A stretch of DNA of 64,000 bases from SYFY01 sp041752315 (GCA_041752315.1 JBGSHJ010000049.1:62001-126000); one strand, 5' to 3'. Shown: positions 46,365 through 56,236, counted from the first letter of the stretch. Program-made: numbers and translations. The notes: generated by a model from the letters alone, not told the origin.

Positions 46365-47240
46365 TCAGGATCCTTTTGAAGAGCTGACCTGGGCTGCGAC
46401 TTCTGCAGCAAAATCAGTTTCTTCCTTTTCGATTCCTTCGCCCACTTCGAAGCGAACCAGGCGACGGCAATCAGCACCTGCCTCCTTGCACAACTGGCCG
46501 ACACTCTTGCCGGGATCCTTCACAAAGGGTTGATCCAGCAGGCTGACCTCGGCGAGGTACTTTCGCACCCGGCCTTCCACCATCTTCGCAACGATCTCTG
46601 CCGGTTTGCCACTGTCGGCAGCCTGCGCGGTGTAAATCTCCCGCTCCTTCGCGATGACATCCGCAGAAAGGTCTTCGCCCCGCACGACCAGCGGGTTGAT
46701 CGCTGTCACGTGCATCGCGATGTCACGCCCGAGTTCGGTATTTGGCTTGTTGAGTTCAACCAGCGACGCCTTTCGCTGGTCGCCGTGCAGGTAGCTGGCG
46801 ATGTAACCGCCACTGGCAGCAATGAAGACAACCGCCCTGCGGATCGTGATGTTCTCACCGATTTCCTGGACGAGGGTCTCCCGCTCGGCACCATGACGGG
46901 CATTCAGCTCACTCAGTGGATCTGCTTCCGGCAAGCCGAACGCAGACTCTGCCATCTTGACGACAAACGCCTGGAACTTCTCGTTGCGGGCTGCAAAATC
47001 GGTCTCGATGTTGATCTCGACCATGGCTGCACGGCTGCCATCTGGCGCCACTTTCATTCCCAGCAATCCATCGGCAGTGGTACGACCCGCTTTTTTGGCC
47101 GCTTTCAGCGAACTCTTTTTCCGCAAGGAATCGATGGCCATTTCCATGTTGCCACCGGTTTCAGTCAGTGCATTCTTGCACTCGAGCATGCCGAGCCCGG
47201 TTCGCTCACGCAGTTCCTTGACCATGCCTGCAGTAACCAT
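46365..47240 (-). CDS. tsf: Elongation factor Ts
   Basis: Nucleotide exchange factor for EF-Tu. 291 residues: the N-terminal UBA-like part carries VKELRERTGLGMLECKNAL, then TTADGLLGMKV and the core IETDFAARNEKFQAFV, the TDFV-type segment contacting EF-Tu. Starts 3 bp after the rpsB stop; co-transcribed. Confidence 0.97.
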   Translation of the reverse strand: MVTAGMVKELRERTGLGMLECKNALTETGGNMEMAIDSLRKKSSLKAAKKAGRTTADGLLGMKVAPDGSRAAMVEINIETDFAARNEKFQAFVVKMAESAFGLPEADPLSELNARHGAERETLVQEIGENITIRRAVVFIAASGGYIASYLHGDQRKASLVELNKPNTELGRDIAMHVTAINPLVVRGEDLSADVIAKEREIYTAQAADSGKPAEIVAKMVEGRVRKYLAEVSLLDQPFVKDPGKSVGQLCKEAGADCRRLVRFEVGEGIEKEETDFAAEVAAQVSSSKGS

Positions 47241-47243
47241 CTC

Positions 47244-47999
47244 TCACTCCTCCGTGGCGACTTCGCCAGCCGCTTCTTCGATCACTTCCACAAACTCGCC
47301 AGGATCAACTTCGCCTTTGGCGTTGCGTTGACCTTCAGCGATGGCATCGCACACCGCAGAGACGTACAGACGAATGGCCCGGATCGCGTCATCGTTACCC
47401 GGAATGACGTAGTCCACGCCCTCGGGATCACTGTTGGTATCAACAATGCCAAACACCGGAATACCGAGTTTGTTCGCTTCGGTGATCGCGATTCGTTCGT
47501 GATTGACATCGACGACAAACAACGCGTCCGGCAGACCCGCCATGTTCTTGATGCCGCCAAGGCTGCGATCAAGTTTTTCGGTCAGGCGGCGGCGCTGGAG
47601 TGCTTCACGCTTGGTCAGGTGCTCGAAGGTGCCATCGCCGGCCTGTTTTTCCAGTTCGTGCAGCCGCTTGATGCTCTGCCGGATGGTCTTGTAGTTGGTG
47701 AGCATTCCGCCCAGCCAGCGTTGATCGACGTAGGGAGCGCCAACCCGGTTGGCCTGTTCGGCAATCACCTTGGCTGCAGCACGCTTCGTGCCTACCAGCA
47801 GGATCTTGTTGCCACGCCTGGACAGTCGGCGAATCTCCACCAGCGCTGCATTCAATGCCGGTACAGTGTGTTCGAGGTTGATGATGTGGATCTTGTTCCG
47901 GGCACCAAAGATGTAGGGAGCCATCTTGGGATTCCAGAAGCGCGTTTGGTGGCCGAAGTGCACGCCAGCGGCCAGCATGTCAGGCATGCTAACAGTCAT
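47244..47999 (-). CDS. rpsB: 30S ribosomal protein S2
   Basis: 251-residue S2 with the family start TVSMPDMLAAGVHFGHQTRFWNPKM, GARNKIHIINLEHT, RWLGGMLTNYKTIRQSI and the final PDALFVVDVNHERIAI and GIPVFGIVDTNSDPEGVDYVIPGNDDA region. A C-terminal acidic tail follows. Head of the rpsB-tsf-pyrH-frr-uppS-cdsA run, with a leader of about 190 nt from the likely promoter, consistent with the S2 autoregulation known in gammaproteobacteria. Confidence 0.98.
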   Translation of the reverse strand: MTVSMPDMLAAGVHFGHQTRFWNPKMAPYIFGARNKIHIINLEHTVPALNAALVEIRRLSRRGNKILLVGTKRAAAKVIAEQANRVGAPYVDQRWLGGMLTNYKTIRQSIKRLHELEKQAGDGTFEHLTKREALQRRRLTEKLDRSLGGIKNMAGLPDALFVVDVNHERIAITEANKLGIPVFGIVDTNSDPEGVDYVIPGNDDAIRAIRLYVSAVCDAIAEGQRNAKGEVDPGEFVEVIEEAAGEVATEE

Positions 48000-48199
48000 A
48001 TCTTTCTCTCCGGGTTAACCCTCCGTCGCTCCCACGACCGAACCACCTCCCGATGTATGGTCCTGGCGCGCCGGCTGGCCGGGACAGAAACCAATCTCAG
48101 GGGTGGCACCCGCGATCGTGTGACGAGTGACGTGTGTTTTTCAGGTTTGGTTAAGTCAATATGGTTGCCCGGTTAATTCGTTGCTCCCGGGCGGCGCGC

Positions 48200-48208
48200 T
48201 TTATACCA
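48200..48208 (-). promoter_or_regulatory. Candidate rpsB promoter with GC-rich discriminator
   Basis: On the minus strand TGGTATAAA forms an extended -10 (TATAAA at 48205-48200), followed at once by GCGCGCCGCCCGGG, a GC-rich discriminator typical of stringently controlled ribosomal promoters. The -35 is poor (TTTCCG). Implied start of transcription about 48192. Confidence 0.5.
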
Positions 48209-48394
48209 TACCTCGCCTGCCACCGGAAACGCGTCAGCCGCTTTCTGTCGCCAAAAGGCGAGATTCCGGTGCTGGCTTGCCTGAGGAAGCACCTGTTCCT
48301 GTGATTTCCCGGTGTGGCGCCTCCCCATGGCCGAACAGCGAAGCTTCACGCCTGAACAACCGGACTGACTTTTGAGGCCGGAGGCAAGGGGCAG

Positions 48395-48429
48395 GAGACA
48401 AGAGACAAGAGACAAGAGACAAGAGACAA
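48395..48429. repeat. Five 7-bp tandem repeats upstream of map
   Basis: GAGACAA is repeated exactly five times between 48395 and 48429, followed by AAAGAGAG. It is noncoding and lies 130 bp before the map start. Confidence 0.92.
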
Positions 48430-48558
48430 AAAGAGAGAACCACGGACAGGGATCTCGGCAGCGTTCAAGGCGAGCAGCGCGTCGTATTCCGAAAGGCTCG
48501 ATTTCCGCAGCGAATTGAGCAGGCAGTACACTATCCCCCCAACAGAACCGGAATCACC

Positions 48559-49350
48559 ATGGTTGCCAAGGCCCAGACCGAATCAGACATCGCGGCTATG
48601 CGCGCCGCAGGCAAGGCCGCAGCCAGCGTACTCGACATGATCGAAGAGCATGTTCGACCCGGCGTGACAACCGAACAGTTGAATCAGCTCTGCCATGATT
48701 TCATCGTCAACACCCTTGGGTGCATCCCTGCCCCGCTGAATTACCGCAGCAGTCCGCACACACCCCCGTTTCCGAAGTCGATCTGCACCTCCGTCAACCA
48801 CGTCATCTGCCACGGCATCCCGACTGACAAAAAAACCCTGAAAAGCGGCGATGTCGTCAACATCGATGTCACGGTCATCAAGGACGGTTTCCACGGCGAT
48901 ACGAGCAAGATGTTTTTTGTCGGCGAACCGTCAGTCCTCGCCAGCCGGTTGGTCAGGGTGACCCAGGAATGTCTGTACCGGGGCATCGAGAGTGTCCGCG
49001 CCGGAGCATTTCTGGGCGACATCGGCAACGCGATCGAAACCCATGCCACACGAAACAGGTTTTCAGTCGTCCAGGAATTCTGCGGACATGGCATCGGGCG
49101 GGTATTCCATGATGCTCCCCAGATCCTTCACTACGGGCGGGCTGGGACCGGCATGCGTCTCGAGGAAGGCATGACCTTCACCATCGAACCGATGATCAAT
49201 GCAGGTTCCCGTCATCTGCGCATTCTGCCCGACGGCTGGACCGTGGTGACCAAGGACCACAAACTCTCGGCCCAATGGGAGCACACGATACTGGTCACCG
49301 GTCGCGGTGCCGAGGTGCTGACGGCCCGCGATGAAGAATCCTTTGGCTGA
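48559..49350 (+). CDS. map: Methionine aminopeptidase, type I
   Basis: Removes N-terminal Met from new proteins. 263 residues with all metal/catalytic positions: His in NHVICHGIP, Asp pair in VNIDVTVIKDGFHGDTSKMF, His in GHGIG, Glu in FTIEPM and Glu in QWEHTI. It faces rpsB, as in E. coli and Pseudomonas. Its last 20 bases overlap glnD. Confidence 0.97.
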   Translation: MVAKAQTESDIAAMRAAGKAAASVLDMIEEHVRPGVTTEQLNQLCHDFIVNTLGCIPAPLNYRSSPHTPPFPKSICTSVNHVICHGIPTDKKTLKSGDVVNIDVTVIKDGFHGDTSKMFFVGEPSVLASRLVRVTQECLYRGIESVRAGAFLGDIGNAIETHATRNRFSVVQEFCGHGIGRVFHDAPQILHYGRAGTGMRLEEGMTFTIEPMINAGSRHLRILPDGWTVVTKDHKLSAQWEHTILVTGRGAEVLTARDEESFG

Positions 49351-51982
49351 ACTCGCCGTTTCTTCCACACTGACGGTCGCCGGGGCACGTCGCCTGATCG
49401 AGGCAAACACGGCTTTCCTGTCCGATCGCTACTGGCAGCGAGCCGATGTCGTCGAACTGGTTGCGAGTCGAACCAGCCTGTTCGACGAACTGCTGACCCG
49501 ATTTTTCACACAGCACTTCGGCACTGCACCGGTTGCCCTCGTTGCAGTCGGTGGTTTTGGCCGGGCTGAACTGTTCCCGGGTTCGGATATCGACATCTGC
49601 CTGCTGGTGGAAGATGCCGACGCATGGCAATCCCGGATCGAATCCTTCATGCGTGACCTCTTTGACCTCAATGTCGAAATCGGCTACAGCGTGCGCTCAC
49701 TCGCCGATTACGAAACGCAGGCGCGCGCGGACATCACGATTGCTACGGCGCTCTTCGAGCGGCGCCTGCTGGCTGGGGACGACGCACTCGCTGCCCGCCT
49801 TGAAATGGTGCTCAGTCAGCATCACCTTTGGCCGGCGAATGAATTTTTCCGCGCCAAACGGGATGAACAGGAGCAACGCCACGAACGTTTTGACAATGTC
49901 GATTACGGACTCGAACCGAACATCAAGTCCTCACCGGGCGGCCTTCGTGATTACCACACCGCGATGTGGGTCTGCCTCAGACAGTTTGGCACCGCATCAC
50001 CGGATGCACTGGTCGACCTCGGCGTATTGACTGCGGAAGAAAAGGACTGGCTGGTGGAAGGCCGGCGATTTTTATGGTGGGTCCGCTTCGGTCTGCATCT
50101 GCTTGCCGGTCGCAAGGAAGACCGACTCCAGTTTCAGCATCAGCGCGAGCTGGCACGAAGGCTTGGGTTCGCCGATACCGGCGCACAGTTGGGCGTGGAG
50201 CGGTTCATGCACCTCTACTATCGCCACGTGCTGGCGCTGCGCGAGGTCAACGACATCCTGCTGCAGGATTTTGAAGAACGGATCTTGGACCCGGCCGTCG
50301 TACCCTCGACAGTGCCGGTTGCAGAACCGATCAACGAGCGGTTTCAGCTGCGTCACTCGTATATAGAGACCACACGGACCGACGTGTTTGTCAAACACCC
50401 GTCTGCCATGATGGAGCTCTTTGTCATCATGGCCAATCGGCGGGACATTGCCGGTGTCCGTGCCAGCACCATCCGCCTCCTGCGCGAGCACCTTCATCTC
50501 GTGAATGAGGAATTTCGCAACGATCCGGCGGTCACCGGTCTGTTCATCAGTTTGTTGAAGGCGCCACACACACTGGTCTCCCAGCTCACCCGGATGCGCC
50601 GGTACGGATTGCTGGGGCGATACATCCCTGAATTTGGCCGGGTCATCGGCCAGATGCAGCACGATCTGTTCCACATCTATACCGTAGATGCCCACACCAT
50701 GATGGTGATCCGCAACATGCGGAGATTTTTCTACAGATCCTCACAGACCACCTTTCCGGTCGCCGCACATTGTGTACACCAGCTGCCAAAGATCGAGTTG
50801 CTGTACATCGCCGGGCTGTTTCATGACATTGCCAAGGGACGTGGAGGGGACCACTCGGAGCTGGGTGCCGACGACGTACGGGCGTTCTGTCATCGACATG
50901 ACCTGCCGGACGCGGATACGGACCTCGTCTGCTGGCTTGTCGAGAAGCATCTCTACATGTCGAGTGTTGCGCAGCGCCAGGACATTTACGATCCGGACGT
51001 GGTTCATGCATTTGCATGCGAGGTGAAGTCGGCCCGTCGCCTCGATTACCTCTATCTGCTGACGGTGGCTGATATCAATGCCACCAATCCCACGTTGTGG
51101 AACAGCTACCGTGCAACACTGTTGCGCCACCTCTATGGCGCAACCAGGCGGGCACTGCGACGTGGGCTCGAATCGCCGATGGACAAGGCGGCGACCATCG
51201 AAGCCAGCCGCGAAAGCGCGCTGTCCAGGCTGCAGGAGAGCCACCCCGAGTTTTCGCAGCAGCAGATTCTGGACTTCTGGCGCACTCCCAACGAAGAGTT
51301 TTTCCTTCGTCACAGTGCGCGGCAGATTGCCAAGCTCACGGTTGCCTGCATCACACACAACCCCGACACGGGACCGCTGGTACTGCTCCACAACACACAG
51401 ACCCAGGTAGAGGACGAGGCTGTCACAGAGCTTTATATCTACACCCGGGATCGCGCAGGCCTCTTTGGCATCACGACAGCCGCGCTCGACCAGTTGAACC
51501 TGTCCGTCTACGAGGCCACGGTCAACACGTCCGAATCTGGCCTGTGTTTCAACAACTTTGTCGTGCTGGGCGGCGAACACGCGGCGATCCCGGTCCGCGA
51601 ACATGCATCGATCGCACGGCGGATCGGTCAATTGCTGGACACGGCTTCTCCGCGTGGAGTCGCGCCAAAACGCCTGCCCAGGCAACTGAAGCAGCTTTCG
51701 CGTCCGAGTGAATGCACCCTGTCGACCGTTCCTGGCAACAATTACTCGACGCTGACGGTCACCGCACTCGACCGGCCAGGACTGCTGGCCGAAATCGGCG
51801 CGTTGTTCCAGGAATTCGATATTTCCGTCTTGCGTGCACGCATTGCCACTCTGGGTGAGCGCGCCGAGGATCTGTTCGACATCCAGACACCTGCTGGCAC
51901 TGCCTATGACGCAGCGGCCGCATACGACATCAGTCAGACCATCCGCCAGGCGCTCGACTGGCACATGCAAAAGGCCCTATGA
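49331..51982 (+). CDS. glnD: Bifunctional uridylyltransferase/uridylyl-removing enzyme GlnD
   Basis: Senses glutamine and modifies PII proteins. 883 residues in the standard order: nucleotidyltransferase (GGFGRAELFPGSDID at 74-88, with D86 and D88), a helical linker (SSPGGLRDYHTAMW), an HD phosphohydrolase domain (LFHDIAKGRGGDHSELG) and two C-terminal ACT domains (YTRDRAGLFGITTAAL and TALDRPGLLAEIGALF). Overlaps map and is coupled to dapC by ATGA. Confidence 0.97.
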   Translation: MKNPLAELAVSSTLTVAGARRLIEANTAFLSDRYWQRADVVELVASRTSLFDELLTRFFTQHFGTAPVALVAVGGFGRAELFPGSDIDICLLVEDADAWQSRIESFMRDLFDLNVEIGYSVRSLADYETQARADITIATALFERRLLAGDDALAARLEMVLSQHHLWPANEFFRAKRDEQEQRHERFDNVDYGLEPNIKSSPGGLRDYHTAMWVCLRQFGTASPDALVDLGVLTAEEKDWLVEGRRFLWWVRFGLHLLAGRKEDRLQFQHQRELARRLGFADTGAQLGVERFMHLYYRHVLALREVNDILLQDFEERILDPAVVPSTVPVAEPINERFQLRHSYIETTRTDVFVKHPSAMMELFVIMANRRDIAGVRASTIRLLREHLHLVNEEFRNDPAVTGLFISLLKAPHTLVSQLTRMRRYGLLGRYIPEFGRVIGQMQHDLFHIYTVDAHTMMVIRNMRRFFYRSSQTTFPVAAHCVHQLPKIELLYIAGLFHDIAKGRGGDHSELGADDVRAFCHRHDLPDADTDLVCWLVEKHLYMSSVAQRQDIYDPDVVHAFACEVKSARRLDYLYLLTVADINATNPTLWNSYRATLLRHLYGATRRALRRGLESPMDKAATIEASRESALSRLQESHPEFSQQQILDFWRTPNEEFFLRHSARQIAKLTVACITHNPDTGPLVLLHNTQTQVEDEAVTELYIYTRDRAGLFGITTAALDQLNLSVYEATVNTSESGLCFNNFVVLGGEHAAIPVREHASIARRIGQLLDTASPRGVAPKRLPRQLKQLSRPSECTLSTVPGNNYSTLTVTALDRPGLLAEIGALFQEFDISVLRARIATLGERAEDLFDIQTPAGTAYDAAAAYDISQTIRQALDWHMQKAL

Positions 51983-53178
51983 ACCCCAGACTCAGTGCCC
52001 TTCTGCCGTATCCGTTCGAACGCCTGAACGCGCTGAAACAGGGCATTACACCGGTACCGGGGTCTGCTCACATCGCCTTGTCGATCGGCGAACCCAAACA
52101 CGAACCTCCGGATTTTGTTCTGGCCAGGCTCACCGACACGCCGTTGCTGCGCAAGGACCTTGCAACCTATCCAGCAACCCGGGGTTCTCTGGAACTGCGC
52201 CTCCGCATCGCTGCGTGGATCAAGCGCCGGTTCGGGGCGGCCATCAATCCAGAGACAGAAGTGCTGCCGGTCGCGGGTACACGCGAAGCCCTGTTTTCAT
52301 TTGGCCTGGCAACCTTGAGTGGTGCACCCGGGAAACTGGCGATCCTGCCAAACCCTTTCTACCAGATTTACGAAGGGGCGGCGCTGCTCGGCGGCGCTAC
52401 CCCATGGTTTGTCGCAAGCGATCCGGCAAACGGTTATCTCCCTGACTTCGAGTCCATTCCTGAAGACGTCTGGAAGCGGACGGAGCTTTTTTTCCTGTGT
52501 TCACCATCCAATCCGACCGGAGTGGTGCTGCCGGTCACACGCCTGCAGTGGCTGATCGAGCAGGCTCACCGGCACGGCTTTGTCATTGCCGCCGACGAGT
52601 GTTACTCGGAGATCTACCTGCACGAAGCCTCGCCGCCGGCCGGATTGCTCGAAGCCAGCGAACTGATGGGCAATCGGGGCCACCGGCACTGCGTGGTGTT
52701 TCACTCGTTGAGCAAACGATCAAACCTGCCAGGACTCCGTTCCGGATTTGTAGCAGGGGATGCAAGCGTCCTCGACCGTTATTTCCTCTTCCGAACCTAC
52801 GAAGGCTGTGCGTTGCCGGCCCATGTTCAAGCCGCCAGCGCCCTGGCCTGGCAGGATGAAGACCATGTCAGGGCCAATCGGCGAGCCTATCGGGAAAAAT
52901 TCGAACTGACCCGGGCACTGGCACCTTCCGCTGCCCCCGCCCTCGACCCTGAAGGTGGCTTCTACTGGTGGATGCCAACCCCAGGGGACGACGAATCGTT
53001 CGCGAGAGAGCTGTTCGCCGCCGAAAACGTCACCGTGTTACCCGGCTCCTATCTGGGCCGCCCAGGGCAAACTGGCACAAACCCCGGCATCAATCATGTC
53101 CGCGTTGCCTGGGTGGCATCCATAGCCGAGTGCCGGGAGGCAGCCACGCGGCTGCAGCGATTCATCACAAGTCGTTGA
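51979..53178 (+). CDS. dapC: Succinyldiaminopimelate transaminase
   Basis: PLP-dependent aminotransferase (class I/II) converting N-succinyl-2-amino-6-ketopimelate to N-succinyl-diaminopimelate. 399 residues; SNPTG, the Asp in AADECYSEIY, the PLP Lys in HSLSKRSNLPGLRSGF and Arg near the end (INHVRVAWV) are seen. Identity as DapC rests on the family sequence (LLPYPFERLNALK start) and on location between glnD and dapD, as in Pseudomonas. Confidence 0.9.
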   Translation: MNPRLSALLPYPFERLNALKQGITPVPGSAHIALSIGEPKHEPPDFVLARLTDTPLLRKDLATYPATRGSLELRLRIAAWIKRRFGAAINPETEVLPVAGTREALFSFGLATLSGAPGKLAILPNPFYQIYEGAALLGGATPWFVASDPANGYLPDFESIPEDVWKRTELFFLCSPSNPTGVVLPVTRLQWLIEQAHRHGFVIAADECYSEIYLHEASPPAGLLEASELMGNRGHRHCVVFHSLSKRSNLPGLRSGFVAGDASVLDRYFLFRTYEGCALPAHVQAASALAWQDEDHVRANRRAYREKFELTRALAPSAAPALDPEGGFYWWMPTPGDDESFARELFAAENVTVLPGSYLGRPGQTGTNPGINHVRVAWVASIAECREAATRLQRFITSR

Positions 53179-53257
53179 ACACAGGGATGGTATCTGGTCG
53201 CCCGCGCCGCGTGATGGTAGCGTACGCGACTGCAGCAATATCCGGAATCCTCGAATC

Positions 53258-54268
53258 ATGAGCCAATGCCACGCCTGGGGAATCGGCATCGCCCACTACA
53301 GCACCAGCGGTGTGATGCTCGACTGTTTTTTCCCGCAACCTGTCTTTCATCCGGACACGGAGTTGACCTCGCTGCTGCTCAGCCACTTCAAGGCGGGCAC
53401 CGAGCCAACCACCGGAGCCACACTGGCGGCGTGCCTGTCCGGATTGCCAACCGGATTGCAGGCCCAGTTGTCACCTCTCGCACAACCGGATCGAAAGCTT
53501 GTCTCCGTACTGTTGCTTGCGGATGGTCCGATCACCGGCACGGCGGAAGCCTACCTCAAGCTGCACCTGCTCTCGCATCGTCTCTGCCTGCCCAACAGCC
53601 AGGATCTTGGTGGAATCTTTGCCCACTTGCCTACCGTTGCCTGGACCAGCGACGGTCCAATCCTGGCCGACGAACTGACCGCAGTCCTGCTGAGCGCCCG
53701 TCTGGCCGGCCGCCACGTGGAAGTCCACAGCGTCGACAAGTTTCCACGCATGTCCAACTACGTCGTTCCCAAAGGTATTCGTATCGCCGACGCAAGCCGC
53801 GTACGGTTGGGTGCATTCCTTGGTGACGGTACAACCGTCATGCACGAAGGACAGGTGAATTTCAATTCGGGCACGCTGGGACCCAACATGGTCGAGGGGC
53901 GGATTTCCCAGGGGGTCATCCTCGGTGCTGATTCCGACCTTGGCGGCGGTGCCAGCACCATGGGCACCCTGTCCGGGGGCGGCACCATAAAAGTTTCCCT
54001 GGGCAGAAACTGCCTGGTCGGTGCCAATGCCGGCACCGGCATTCCACTGGGCGATCGCTGCACCATCGAAGCCGGGCTATACATCACAGCCAGCACGCCG
54101 GTGACACTCATGGATGAACACGGCGCCGTCGTGAAGACCGTCAAGGCACGTGAGCTGGCTGGTGGCTCGGACATGCTGTTTGTGCGCAACGGGCTGACCG
54201 GCCAGGTCCAGTGCAGAACCAATCAGAAGGCGATCGCACTCAACGAAGCCCTTCATGCCAACAACTGA
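53258..54268 (+). CDS. dapD: Tetrahydrodipicolinate N-succinyltransferase
   Basis: Adds succinyl to tetrahydrodipicolinate with succinyl-CoA. 336 residues, the longer Pseudomonas-type DapD rather than the 274-residue E. coli type. The C-terminal half is a left-handed beta-helix (RLGAFLGDGTTVMHEGQVNFNSG, GGGASTMGTLSGGGTI, NCLVGANAGTGIPLGDRC). Preceded by a 79-bp gap after dapC and overlaps dapE by 14 bp. Confidence 0.95.
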   Translation: MSQCHAWGIGIAHYSTSGVMLDCFFPQPVFHPDTELTSLLLSHFKAGTEPTTGATLAACLSGLPTGLQAQLSPLAQPDRKLVSVLLLADGPITGTAEAYLKLHLLSHRLCLPNSQDLGGIFAHLPTVAWTSDGPILADELTAVLLSARLAGRHVEVHSVDKFPRMSNYVVPKGIRIADASRVRLGAFLGDGTTVMHEGQVNFNSGTLGPNMVEGRISQGVILGADSDLGGGASTMGTLSGGGTIKVSLGRNCLVGANAGTGIPLGDRCTIEAGLYITASTPVTLMDEHGAVVKTVKARELAGGSDMLFVRNGLTGQVQCRTNQKAIALNEALHANN

Positions 54269-55463
54269 AGACACGCACTTGGACACCCGCCCTCATGCGG
54301 ACACGCGCCTGCCAGAGGACCCAGCCACGGAGCGGGTGCTGGAGCTGGCGCGTCAGCTGGTCAAAAGGCCTTCGGTGACCCCTGACGATGCGGGTTGTCT
54401 TGAGCTGATCGGCCAACGGCTCGCAAGTGTTGGCTTCACGCTTGAACGAATGGACACCGGTGGTGTTTCGAACCTCTGGGCCACGCTGGGTCAGGGGGCC
54501 CCGGTGTTTGCCTTTGCCGGACACACCGACGTCGTGCCGACCGGACCACTCGATGCCTGGACCCACCACCCCTTCAAGGCCACAATCGTCGATGGCTACC
54601 TCTATGGACGCGGGACTGCCGACATGAAATCCAGTCTGGCTGCCATGGTGGTTGCGACCGAGGATTTTGTGGCCAAAAACGCCGGGCATTTCAATGGTAC
54701 CCTCGCCTTTCTGCTCACCAGCGATGAGGAAGGACCGAGCATACATGGCACCCGCCACGTGATGCAGGTGCTCAAGGACCGTCCTTTGCATATCGATTGC
54801 TGCGTGGTGGGAGAGCCCTCCTCGACCGCGGTCACCGGCGATGTGCTGCGCAACGGTCGCCGTGGGTCACTCAATCTGGAAATCAGGGTGAAAGGCCTGC
54901 AGGGGCATGTAGCCTACCCCGAGCAGGTGATCAATCCGATTCACCGGTTAGCACCCGCACTTGCCGAGCTGTGCGCAGTGGTCTGGGACGAAGGGTCTGC
55001 AAACTACCCTCCTACCAGTATGCAGGTCACCAACATCCATGCAGGTACAGGTGCGGTCAATGTGGTACCTGGCGAACTCTCGATGCTGGTCAATTTCCGC
55101 TTCTCCAACGCTTTGACTGCAGCAGACATCCAGCAGTGCACCGAAGCCATCTTCGTCCGCCATCAACTGGACTTTGCTGCAACCTGGACACTCTCGGGCA
55201 ATCCCTTCCTGACCGAGCCTGGCGATCTCACGGACCTCGTGCGGGACAGCATTCGAGCCGTCAACGGAGTGGATTCATCGCTGTCGACATCCGGTGGTAC
55301 TTCCGATGGCCGCTTCATCGCGCCAACCGGCACGGCCCTGGTCGAACTGGGTCCGGTCAACGCGACCATCCACAAGATCGACGAGCGGATCGCCATTGCC
55401 GAACTCGCGCCGCTCGCACACATTTACGCCAACATTCTGCAACGAATCCTCCTCACCCCGTGA
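54255..55463 (+). CDS. dapE: Succinyl-diaminopimelate desuccinylase
   Basis: Dinuclear zinc M20 peptidase-family enzyme releasing LL-diaminopimelate. 402 residues, about 25 longer than E. coli because of a hydrophilic N-terminus. Metal/catalytic segments are FAGHTDVVPTG, YGRGTADMKSS, LTSDEEGPS and the closing EL-x-P-VNATIHKIDE. With dapC, dapD and lysC it covers much of the lysine/diaminopimelate route. A later internal start is possible, e.g. near ERVLELARQLV. Confidence 0.95.
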   Translation: MPTTEDTHLDTRPHADTRLPEDPATERVLELARQLVKRPSVTPDDAGCLELIGQRLASVGFTLERMDTGGVSNLWATLGQGAPVFAFAGHTDVVPTGPLDAWTHHPFKATIVDGYLYGRGTADMKSSLAAMVVATEDFVAKNAGHFNGTLAFLLTSDEEGPSIHGTRHVMQVLKDRPLHIDCCVVGEPSSTAVTGDVLRNGRRGSLNLEIRVKGLQGHVAYPEQVINPIHRLAPALAELCAVVWDEGSANYPPTSMQVTNIHAGTGAVNVVPGELSMLVNFRFSNALTAADIQQCTEAIFVRHQLDFAATWTLSGNPFLTEPGDLTDLVRDSIRAVNGVDSSLSTSGGTSDGRFIAPTGTALVELGPVNATIHKIDERIAIAELAPLAHIYANILQRILLTP

Positions 55464-55473
55464 TCTTCGCCCC

Positions 55474-56202
55474 GTGAAATATCTCCGATACCTGATCGTC
55501 GCCGTTGTGCTGGTCAGCGCCTTCAGCATCTGGCTGGCCCCGGCGAGCCTGTTGCGTCGGGTGACCAACGAGGTGCCAGGACTGGACATCGTCAACACCA
55601 GCGGATCGTTATGGCATGGACGGGGCACTATCGTCCTGCAAGGGGAAGGGGTTGGCACGCTCGGCTGGAAACTGGTGCCGGTTCGCCTGCTCGAGCTGGA
55701 ACTGGGGTACAACTACGATTTCACCGGCCGCGATACCAACCTGCAGGGAAATTTTACCGCAGGTATCGGCCGGCTGAGTCTGGCCGGCCATGGCTCGCTC
55801 GGGAACCAGAGTCTCAACTACACACTCTCCCCTTACGGCGTGACGATGAACGGAGACGTCCTGGTCGATCACGTCAACTCGATCTGGGCCCGGGGTCGCA
55901 TGGAGTCGCTGGATGGACTATTGGCCTGGAATGGTGGCCCGGTCAGCTGGAGTTCGGCGGCAGAACCTGGCACTGCGACGCTGCCTCCCCTCCAGGCCCG
56001 GTTCGAGGGTGCCGAGGGTAACCTGAACGGAATCATCGTTCCTATTGATGGGCAAACACCACTGCTACAGGGTAGCCTGCAACCCGACGGGAACCTGCAA
56101 ATCGGCATGACGATGCTGCTGATCCGGATGTTGGGCATCCCGTGGCAGGGAAGCGAGCCAGATCACGTTATCGTCATGGAGATGACCGAAGATGTCTTCT
56201 AG
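55474..56202 (+). CDS. gspN: Type II secretion system protein GspN
   Basis: 242-residue bitopic inner-membrane protein. GTG at 55474 gives VKYLRYLIVAVVLVSAFSIW, a single N-terminal membrane anchor, followed by a periplasmic beta-rich domain (NTSGSLWHGRGTI, WKLVPVRLLELELGYNYDFTG). This layout matches GspN, an accessory subunit of some type II systems. Ten bp after dapE and 34 bp before gspC. Confidence 0.75.
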   Translation: MKYLRYLIVAVVLVSAFSIWLAPASLLRRVTNEVPGLDIVNTSGSLWHGRGTIVLQGEGVGTLGWKLVPVRLLELELGYNYDFTGRDTNLQGNFTAGIGRLSLAGHGSLGNQSLNYTLSPYGVTMNGDVLVDHVNSIWARGRMESLDGLLAWNGGPVSWSSAAEPGTATLPPLQARFEGAEGNLNGIIVPIDGQTPLLQGSLQPDGNLQIGMTMLLIRMLGIPWQGSEPDHVIVMEMTEDVF

Positions 56203-56236
56203 AATCACTTGCCGTTCAAATCTGGGGTACTTGTAG

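Larger units (their letters stand above)
48000..48558. other. rpsB-map divergent intergenic region
   Basis: 559 bp between two divergent start codons. It contains the probable rpsB promoter and leader on the minus side and an exact 7-bp tandem repeat nearer map. I find no coding sequence with family resemblance and no RNA gene I recognise. The leader includes the GC-rich inverted segment CCCGG...CCGGG around 48158-48190, which may fold. Confidence 0.6.

Noticed and set aside
46530..48176. 548-codon open frame opposite tsf and rpsB, and similar long frames opposite bamA, alaS, dnaE and uup.
   Set aside because: These follow from codon bias of the real genes on the other strand; they have no family resemblance or ribosome-binding sites.
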